Shown piece after piece: positions 6,254 through 10,693 of a stretch of 10,693 bases of DNA. Location: NCBI GenBank assembly GCA_964500015.1, contig CAZCMN010000029.1:1-10693 (forward strand), in the 5' to 3' direction. Numbering within the stretch: position 1 is the stretch's first letter; every line of letters starts with the position of its first letter. The translations under genes were made by a program, and so were the position numbers. The notes beneath the pieces are model-generated. The model saw only the letters and a program-made list of their open reading frames with translations. It had not been told where the DNA came from and ran no database searches. This DNA is from JAPLYB01 sp964500015. GTDB taxonomy: Archaea; Nanobdellota; Nanobdellia; Pacearchaeales; UBA284.

Positions 6254-6322
6254 ATGAAAAAGTGTCAACAACTTATAGATGTCCAAAAATTTAAAAAATC
6301 CTTAATACTTAAGATTTTATGA
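6254..6322 (+). CDS. Possible 22-codon leader peptide ahead of the nuclease gene
   Basis: ATG at 6254 opens 22 codons (MKKCQQLIDVQKFKKSLILK and two more) and ends in a TGA that overlaps the nuclease ATG as ATGA. The TATA-like box at 6225-6235 is at the right distance for this ATG. A start-stop overlap suggests translational coupling. Such a short frame can arise by chance, and no family is recognised. Confidence 0.25.
   Translation: MKKCQQLIDVQKFKKSLILKIL
6290..6295 (+). promoter_or_regulatory. TATA box of the ERCC4 nuclease gene
   Basis: TTTAAA in AATTTAAAAAATCC is centred about 26 bp before the ATG at 6319, the same spacing seen for the helicase and purF-like genes. It would give a leaderless nuclease mRNA independent of the upstream TATA box. 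Confidence 0.45.
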
Positions 6323-6927
6323 TTTTAATTGATTCAAGAGAAAAAAATTCTTTAGTTGTTTCAGAACTTATTGCAAAAAAACATGAAATAAAACTTGAAC
6401 AACTCCCTATTGCAGACTACATTATCGGAGATATTGCCATTGAAAGAAAAACACTAAATGATTTTATCTCAAGCATGTTATCAAAACGTCTCATCGAACA
6501 ATTACAAAACTTAAAACAATTTCCAAAACAACTCTTAATTCTTGAAGGTGAAGAAAAAAGAATAAATATTCACCCAAATGCAATTCGTGGAATGCTGCTT
6601 TCAATTATTCTAGATTTTCAGATTCCAATTGTTTATTCCAAAAACAATGAAGAAACAGCTGAATTTTTAATTTTATTAGACAAAAAACAAAATAAACCTC
6701 CAAGTGAACTCTCGCTTGTAGCAAAAAGAAAAGCAAATTCAATTCAAGAGCAGCAGCAGATTATTCTTGAGAATTTTCCAGGAATTGGGCCTTCAACAGC
6801 TAAACAACTTCTTAAAGAGTTCAAATCCTTAAAAAAGATTTTTTTATCTAGTGAAAAAATCCTTATCAAAGCAGGTTTGAATGAAATCAAAGCACAAGAT
6901 TTGAAGAAGATTGTTAATTTTAGCTAG
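6319..6927 (+). CDS. XPF/ERCC4-family nuclease with helix-hairpin-helix domain (separate Hef nuclease half)
   Basis: This is a structure-specific endonuclease of the XPF/Mus81/Hef family, which cuts 3' flaps, bubbles and stalled forks, usually as a dimer. The nuclease domain (1 to about 130) has IDSREK (4-9), PIADYIIGD (30-38) and the signature GD-x3-ERK-x3-D as GDIAIERKTLND (37-48), so the metal-binding Asp, Glu and Lys are kept. A helix-hairpin-helix domain follows at about 148-200, with FPGIGPSTAKQLL and a second hairpin near KAGLNEIKAQDL. At 202 residues it matches the C-terminal half of Hef or the short crenarchaeal XPF. The helicase half lies 850 bp upstream on the same strand, so the pair probably acts together without being fused. 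It ends tail to tail with thpR in a shared CTAG. Confidence 0.93.
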   Translation: MILIDSREKNSLVVSELIAKKHEIKLEQLPIADYIIGDIAIERKTLNDFISSMLSKRLIEQLQNLKQFPKQLLILEGEEKRINIHPNAIRGMLLSIILDFQIPIVYSKNNEETAEFLILLDKKQNKPPSELSLVAKRKANSIQEQQQIILENFPGIGPSTAKQLLKEFKSLKKIFLSSEKILIKAGLNEIKAQDLKKIVNFS

Positions 6928-7451
6928 ATTAATTCAAATCTCTCAACATCTTCATAAATCGGCCCCTTAGCAGTTAATGTAGATTTCTTAAGAACAAAAT
7001 CCCTAACATTAAAGGAAATGGGTTTAATCTTAAAATCTTTGATTTTCTTCAAAAATTCCTCTTTATTTGAAATGTTTTTAATTCGAGCTAAAGTAACATG
7101 ACTTTCAAAATCTTTATCTTTAAAATTTATTAAACTAGTATCAATTTTCCCAGATAATTCTAAAATCTCTTCAGATTCCAAACTTATCCATAAAACCTTG
7201 GCAAGATTTTCGTTTGGAAAAAAACCAATTTTTCCTAAAGAAACTGAAAATTTAGGAAATTTTATTTCCTTTAAAGCCTCCTGAATCTCTCGAAAATCTT
7301 TTTCATCAACTTCTCCAAAAAACTTTAAAGTTAAATGTAAATTCCCTAGTTCAACAAACTTTGCATCTAAAAAAGGTTTTATTTCTTCTTGAATTTTAAT
7401 TAATTCATTTTTAACTTCTTCATTTAATTCAATAGCAAGAAAACATCTCAT
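6924..7451 (-). CDS. thpR: RNA 2',3'-cyclic 3'-phosphodiesterase (2H family)
   Basis: The ThpR/LigT family opens 2',3'-cyclic phosphate RNA ends to 2'-phosphates and was first described as a 2'-5' RNA ligase. It functions in RNA repair or tRNA end processing. The 175-residue protein starts with the classic MRCFLAIEL and carries both catalytic HxT motifs: His39-Leu-Thr41 in NLHLTLKFFGE and His118-Val-Thr120 in FESHVTLARIK. The length is normal for the family. It is the third gene of a minus-strand operon: the MFS stop is 9 bp upstream of this ATG, with a G-rich stretch (GGGGG) just before it. Its TAG and the TAG of the opposite nuclease gene share the palindrome CTAG at 6924-6927. Assignment is firm; the physiological RNA target is unknown. 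Confidence 0.93.
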   Translation of the reverse strand: MRCFLAIELNEEVKNELIKIQEEIKPFLDAKFVELGNLHLTLKFFGEVDEKDFREIQEALKEIKFPKFSVSLGKIGFFPNENLAKVLWISLESEEILELSGKIDTSLINFKDKDFESHVTLARIKNISNKEEFLKKIKDFKIKPISFNVRDFVLKKSTLTAKGPIYEDVERFELI

Positions 7452-7460
7452 CTCATCCCC

Positions 7461-8132
7461 CTATATCCCATGAACTTGTTTAGGTTTATGTTTATTCACA
7501 AAAAAGACCTCTTTTTTCGGATCTAAAAGAGTTTTTGATTTTTTGGGACTCATAAACATTTCTCTTCGAAGTATTATTTTTAAATTATCTTTCTCTAACC
7601 CTAATAAAATAATCATTCCAGTTAAAGCTAGTGTTCCTGAAACAAAGAAAGTCACAGTAAATCCTAAATGAGTAGCTAAAATTGAACCAAAATAAGCAGC
7701 TATTCCAGCTCCTCCACCAACTAACCCAGAATAAATGCTCCATTCAAAACCCTCTTTTCCTTTTGTTAAATGAGTAGAAAACAAAGAAAACCAAGCAGGA
7801 AAAGCTAATCCTCCACCAAGACCATAAACAAACTGGGCTATATAAAAATGCCAAACATTAGTTGAAAAAACGTAAATAAAAGGAACACAAGCAATTAAAA
7901 AAGTTCCAATACAGACCATATAAAATCTATGTTTTGGCCCAAATGCTCTAGAAAAAAATAATTGAAAAATAGTTTTGGTTATTAAAAAAATAGTGCTCAT
8001 AAGACCAACAGCAGCTAAACTTCCGCCGATAACGCTGTCTTTTATATAAATAGCTAAAATAGGAGCAATTAGCCCAAATCCTAAAAAGACTAATAAATCT
8101 GATGCTATCAATAATTTCAAAGTCTTATTCAT
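7461..8132 (-). CDS. Half-size MFS-like membrane transporter protein (six helices)
   Basis: This 223-residue membrane protein resembles the N-terminal half of a major facilitator superfamily transporter. Six hydrophobic helices are visible at about 7-30, 37-60, 68-90, 91-114, 129-153 and 155-177. The first contains the MFS-like DLLVFLGFGLIAPILAIYI pattern. The loop after helix 2 is FFSRAFGPKHR, a weak version of the MFS motif A. After helix 6 comes a basic tail of about 45 residues (RREMFMSPKKSK onward) instead of helices 7-12. No C-terminal half is encoded nearby: thpR starts 9 bp downstream. It may work as a homodimer, or be a relic. An AGAGG 12 nt before the ATG overlaps the end of the arginase-family gene, 20 bp upstream. 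The substrate is unknown. Confidence 0.82.
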   Translation of the reverse strand: MNKTLKLLIASDLLVFLGFGLIAPILAIYIKDSVIGGSLAAVGLMSTIFLITKTIFQLFFSRAFGPKHRFYMVCIGTFLIACVPFIYVFSTNVWHFYIAQFVYGLGGGLAFPAWFSLFSTHLTKGKEGFEWSIYSGLVGGGAGIAAYFGSILATHLGFTVTFFVSGTLALTGMIILLGLEKDNLKIILRREMFMSPKKSKTLLDPKKEVFFVNKHKPKQVHGI

Positions 8133-8151
8133 TTTACAATTAAACCTCTTT

Positions 8152-8931
8152 TTACAATTTTTCCTTAAGGATATTATTAATGATATTAATTACAATTTTT
8201 AAACCTTTTCCATCATCTTTTTCAGGATTATACTCAACCAAGTCCATTGCTTTAAAATTTTTTAAGGAAAATATCTTATCTAAAAATCTTTTCAGTTGTT
8301 CTTCATTTAATCCTTCAGAAACAGGATATCCTGTTGCTGAAAAGATTTTTTCATCTAAAACATCCAAATCTAGGCTGATATAAACAGCATCGTTTTCTTC
8401 TAATTTAAAATTTTGCTCATTTTTAAGAAAAGAGTCAAATTCTGAAACTTTAATGACTTTAATCCTGCTTTTCTTAAAATTTTCTTTTTCTTCATCATAA
8501 ATTTTTCTAGCACCAATTAAAATAATATTTTTGAAATTAAACCCCTGTCCAATCAAAGCTTGAACCCATTCTTCATGGCTCACTTCATTTAAAGGTGGCA
8601 TCATATCAAAATGCGCATCTAAATCAAATAAAGTTGGATTATTATACACCTGTCTAAATGCATTAAATAAAGAAAAAGAAATTGAATGATCCCCGCCCAA
8701 AAACAAGATCTTTTCATCATTATATTTATTTTCTTTAAAAATCTTCAAAGATTCTAAGAAGATGGTTTTTTGATTAAACTCCAAATCCCCTAAATGGATA
8801 TTAAATTCAACAAATTTTAGATTCTTACAATTTTTTTCACATTTAATATAATCTACTATCTGTTTTGGAGTCTTTTCACTTCCTTTAGTTTTGCCAAATG
8901 AATGAATACTAGGAACACTGACAATAATCAT
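8152..8931 (-). CDS. Arginase/agmatinase-family ureohydrolase
   Basis: This is a binuclear manganese enzyme of the ureohydrolase superfamily (arginase, agmatinase, formiminoglutamase and guanidino hydrolases). From the ATG at 8931 it has 259 residues, slightly short. All six metal ligands are visible: His82 in GGDHS, Asp105, His107 and Asp109 in DLDAHFD, and Asp188 and Asp190 in SLDLDVLD. The substrate region differs from the usual pattern: the SHGTP-like segment reads SHEEWVQAL, and the usual loop reads SATGYPVSEGL. So the exact substrate is open. A TTG two codons upstream (8937) could also start it, but a TTTAAA box 25 bp before the ATG favours 8931. First gene of the operon with the half MFS and thpR. 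A linked role in amine metabolism and export is only a guess. Confidence 0.9.
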   Translation of the reverse strand: MIIVSVPSIHSFGKTKGSEKTPKQIVDYIKCEKNCKNLKFVEFNIHLGDLEFNQKTIFLESLKIFKENKYNDEKILFLGGDHSISFSLFNAFRQVYNNPTLFDLDAHFDMMPPLNEVSHEEWVQALIGQGFNFKNIILIGARKIYDEEKENFKKSRIKVIKVSEFDSFLKNEQNFKLEENDAVYISLDLDVLDEKIFSATGYPVSEGLNEEQLKRFLDKIFSLKNFKAMDLVEYNPEKDDGKGLKIVINIINNILKEKL

Positions 8932-8952
8932 AATCAAAAGAAAGAAATTAAC

Positions 8953-8958
8953 TTTAAA
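8953..8958 (-). promoter_or_regulatory. TATA box of the ureohydrolase-MFS-thpR operon
   Basis: TTTAAA in ATATTTAAAGTT (reverse strand) is centred about 25 bp before the ATG at 8931. It supports that start over the TTG at 8937 and implies a leaderless polycistronic mRNA. Confidence 0.5.
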
Positions 8959-8969
8959 TATCTTACAGA

Positions 8970-10163
8970 TTAATTAGGAATAATCGCTCCCTGACTTAAC
9001 CCCTTTATCTTAATAATCTTAAGAACATCTTCTAAGGTTACTTCATTAATAAAATCTAGATATTTATAATAATCTTCTGCTCTTCCCGCAGTTTCTTCTA
9101 AAAATAAATTAGTAGCAGTAACATCTGACTGTTCGTTCTGAACATTCCATTTTCCAATACACTGTTCTTTAGCTTGGCTTATTTCTTTGCTAGAAATTTT
9201 TTTCATCCCTTTTAGTACTTTAAGAATAATTTCTTTTGTTTTTCGAACATTTTTTTTCTCAACGCCAGCATAAATCAAACAATGCCCATAATCTCTTTCT
9301 TGTTCAAGATAACTGTGTGCAGTGTAAGCTAATCCTCTTTTTTCTCTAACTTCCTGAAATAATCTTGAAGACATTCCATCTCCGAGAATAGCATTCATTA
9401 CATCGCAAGCATATCTTTCTCTAGATCTTAGGTTTGGAATATGAAATAAAAATCCTAAATGGGCCTGGTCTATATGTTTCCTTTTTTCAACAAATTTTAA
9501 ATTTCTTGTTTTCAAATCCAACATCGGAATTTCTTTTTTTTCTGATTTTTTAAAAAATTCTTTGCATAAACTGATAATCTTTGAAAAATCTGCATTTCCA
9601 ACAATTGAAACAATCAGATTATTTGGCTGATAAAAAAAATCATGCCAATTCAAAAAATCTTCTCTTTTAAATCCTAAAATATTTTTCTTAAATCCCAAAA
9701 TTGGAAAAGCAAATGGTTTTTGATATGAAATCTCTTTCATTTTATCAAATAAGGCTCTCATCGGCTGATCATGAACCATATTAAACTCTTGTAAAATAAC
9801 TCCTCGTTCTCTTTCAAGTTCTTTAATATCAATTTTTGGATTAGCAATCATGTCAAAAATAACTTGAGAAACTTTAAAATGCTTGCTTGGAAGCTTACAA
9901 TAAAAAAAAGTCATTTCTTCTGAAGTAAATGCGTTCCACTGTCCTCCAACACTCTCTATAGCAGAAGAAATCTCTTTTTGATCCCTAGTTTTAGAACCCT
10001 TAAAAACCATGTGCTCAAAAAAATGAGCCAAACCCTTATTTTTTTCATTTTCAAAAGCAGCTCCTGCTTTTGTAGCTAATACTACAGAAACAACTGGCAA
10101 ATTTCTCTTTTCAAATAAGATTGTTAATCCGGAATCTAATTGAACCCTTGATAAATCACCCAT
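8970..10163 (-). CDS. M16-family zinc metallopeptidase
   Basis: M16 (pitrilysin/processing-peptidase) enzymes degrade or trim peptides inside a two-lobed chamber. From the ATG at 10163 the protein has 397 residues and the usual two repeats. The N-terminal lobe has the DSGLTILFEK start, the inverted zinc motif HFFEH (47-51) within GLAHFFEHMVFKG, and the distal ligand Glu126 in ERERGVILQEF, 74 residues later. The C-terminal lobe has the partner motif REKRGLAYTAHSYLEQE. All catalytic residues are present, and the length fits a short single-chain M16B enzyme working as a homodimer. An upstream in-frame ATG at 10205 would add 14 residues (MFKNFILLLKNTIK). The family usually starts near the shorter form, and a TTTAAA box overlaps the longer version, so 10163 is preferred. 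No signal peptide is clear; it is probably cytoplasmic. Confidence 0.92.
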   Translation of the reverse strand: MGDLSRVQLDSGLTILFEKRNLPVVSVVLATKAGAAFENEKNKGLAHFFEHMVFKGSKTRDQKEISSAIESVGGQWNAFTSEEMTFFYCKLPSKHFKVSQVIFDMIANPKIDIKELERERGVILQEFNMVHDQPMRALFDKMKEISYQKPFAFPILGFKKNILGFKREDFLNWHDFFYQPNNLIVSIVGNADFSKIISLCKEFFKKSEKKEIPMLDLKTRNLKFVEKRKHIDQAHLGFLFHIPNLRSRERYACDVMNAILGDGMSSRLFQEVREKRGLAYTAHSYLEQERDYGHCLIYAGVEKKNVRKTKEIILKVLKGMKKISSKEISQAKEQCIGKWNVQNEQSDVTATNLFLEETAGRAEDYYKYLDFINEVTLEDVLKIIKIKGLSQGAIIPN

Positions 10164-10196
10164 TTTTATTGTATTTTTAAGCAGTAAAATAAAGTT

Positions 10197-10202
10197 TTTA
10201 AA
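10197..10202 (-). promoter_or_regulatory. Probable TATA box of the M16 peptidase gene
   Basis: TTTAAA in GTTTAAAAAC (reverse strand) is centred 36 bp before the ATG at 10163. Transcription would then start about 10 nt before that codon. The box lies within the longer reading frame, which argues against a start at 10205. Confidence 0.4.
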
Positions 10203-10252
10203 CATTCTTAATCAGAAAACTATGAATTTTATTGCTATAAAGTCATGAAAAA

Positions 10253-10305
10253 GGCAAAATTAGCATTTTTGTGATGCCAAAAACCAATTTTTGGTTTTTT
10301 AGCAT
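10253..10305 (+). repeat. Tandem-hairpin element related to the leader at 2971-3026
   Basis: The main hairpin pairs 10279-10287 with 10291-10299 (AAAAACCAA with TTGGTTTTT, perfect, loop TTT), with an outer ATGC/GCAT clamp at 10274-10277 and 10302-10305. A weaker first hairpin pairs 10255-10259 with 10267-10271, and an alternative TTTTTG/CAAAAA pairing (10266-10271 with 10278-10283) competes with both. Order and sequence resemble the element at 2971-3026, but the Shine-Dalgarno loop and start codon are missing. It lies between the divergent promoters of the M16 and zinc-ribbon genes. Its function is unknown. Confidence 0.4.
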
Positions 10306-10316
10306 ATAAACAAACA

Positions 10317-10322
10317 TTTAAA
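10317..10322 (+). promoter_or_regulatory. TATA box of the zinc-ribbon gene
   Basis: TTTAAA in CATTTAAAAAAG is centred 53 bp before the ATG at 10373, giving a predicted leader of about 28 nt. This leader holds GAGAGGT at 10360-10366, a good Shine-Dalgarno site ending 6 nt before the ATG. Unlike the leaderless genes, this one appears to use a ribosome-binding site. Confidence 0.45.
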
Positions 10323-10372
10323 AAAGTGAAAGTTATAAAACTTAATTAATAAGTTCAAAGAGAGGTAAAAAA

Positions 10373-10615
10373 ATGGCGACAACAGCAGGTGGATGCAGAG
10401 ATTTAAGAAAATATATGAATGATCCTAAGACTTTAGAGATTTTTGGACAATTGATTAGTGGAAGAAAGGGTTATATACCTGTAATTGAAAGAAGAGTAGA
10501 GATAGTCTATTGCAAAGGATGTAAAAGACAGATGAATGAAGAGGAAAAATTCTGTCCAGAATGCGGCACAAAAGTTGAAAAACCTTCTCCTGAACAAGAA
10601 AATACAGAAGCTTAA
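10373..10615 (+). CDS. Small zinc-ribbon protein
   Basis: This 80-residue protein has a C-terminal zinc ribbon with two CxxC knuckles: Cys47/Cys50 in YCKGCKRQ and Cys61/Cys64 in FCPECGTK. The N-terminal half (MATTAGGCRDLRKYMNDPKT, then an LEIFGQLISGRKG helix) is not one I recognise and contains a lone Cys8. The last 12 residues are Pro/Glu-rich and probably disordered. Such proteins often bind nucleic acid or another protein, but no partner can be named. The start is supported by GAGAGGT just upstream. It stands alone, divergent from the M16 gene. Confidence 0.85.
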   Translation: MATTAGGCRDLRKYMNDPKTLEIFGQLISGRKGYIPVIERRVEIVYCKGCKRQMNEEEKFCPECGTKVEKPSPEQENTEA

Positions 10616-10650
10616 TTCTTTTTCAACTTTTGTTATGTTCTATTAAATGT

Positions 10651-10693
10651 ATGAGCCAGAGACATATGTCATGGGATAACCGAAAATTAGTTC
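10651..10693 (+). CDS. Possible start of a further gene, cut by the window edge
   Basis: An ATG at 10651 opens a frame (MSQRHMSWDNRKLV) that stays open to the last base. No clear TATA box or Shine-Dalgarno site precedes it, and 14 codons are too few to judge. It is listed because the 35 bp before it are non-coding and the next gene could start here. Confidence 0.2.
   Translation, partial: MSQRHMSWDNRKLV

Noticed and set aside
8180..8383. 67-codon plus-strand frame
   Set aside because: It is antisense to the conserved metal-binding part of the ureohydrolase and shows no start signal or family pattern.
10163..10205. N-terminal signal peptide on the longer M16 frame (MFKNFILLLKNTIK)
   Set aside because: The hydrophobic stretch is only five or six residues with no cleavage site, and a TATA box overlaps it; the shorter start is preferred.
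10274..10309. An 11-codon frame starting at the ATG inside the hairpin element
   Set aside because: No ribosome-binding site, and its bases are explained by the hairpin arms.
1..10693. CRISPR array, rRNA, insertion sequence or known defence operon
   Set aside because: No regularly spaced direct repeats, rRNA-like stretches, transposase motifs or recognised defence gene sets were seen; the helicase and nuclease fit fork repair better.

Overview
This AT-rich window looks like part of a small archaeal genome, most likely a DPANN lineage of the Woesearchaeota/Pacearchaeota kind. The placement is inferred from gene content, since no marker alone proves the lineage. The evidence is an archaeal/eukaryal-type glycyl-tRNA synthetase, a FANCM/Hef-type helicase with a separate XPF/ERCC4 nuclease, a ThpR-type RNA 2',3'-cyclic phosphodiesterase, a tRNA-Ala gene without an encoded CCA end, and archaeal TATA boxes (TTTAAA). 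These boxes lie about 25 bp upstream of several start codons, which suggests leaderless mRNAs. A few small genes instead have strong Shine-Dalgarno sites.

Layout. Positions 1-1286 hold the 3' part of glyS (+). Positions 1322-1369 hold two hairpins in the convergent gap. On the minus strand come tRNA-Ala(GGC) at 1419-1489 and a PurF-like phosphoribosyltransferase at 1541-2851, whose glutaminase site has lost its catalytic cysteine. A structured leader (2971-3026), a 41-codon gene (3026-3151) and a HIT-family gene (3160-3648) follow on the plus strand. A two-helix membrane peptide (3657-3854, minus) is divergent from the Hef-like helicase (3927-5468, plus). Behind the helicase are a decayed LAGLIDADG homing-endonuclease fragment (5438-5929), a glutaredoxin (5926-6171) and the ERCC4 nuclease (6319-6927).

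The minus strand then carries a compact operon of an arginase-family ureohydrolase, a half-size MFS protein and ThpR (8931 down to 6924). ThpR meets the nuclease gene tail to tail in a shared CTAG. An M16 zinc peptidase follows on the minus strand (10163-8970). A zinc-ribbon protein (10373-10615) and possibly the first codons of another gene lie on the plus strand at the right edge.

The most notable region is 3927-6927. In many euryarchaea the helicase and nuclease domains form one fork-processing enzyme (Hef). Here they are separate genes with a broken mobile endonuclease and a glutaredoxin between them. The other strong points are the glutaminase-dead PurF homologue with its iron-sulphur cysteines intact, and a tandem-hairpin leader that partly buries the ribosome-binding site of the 41-codon gene, with a related element at 10253-10305. 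No CRISPR array, rRNA, insertion sequence or complete new defence system was seen.
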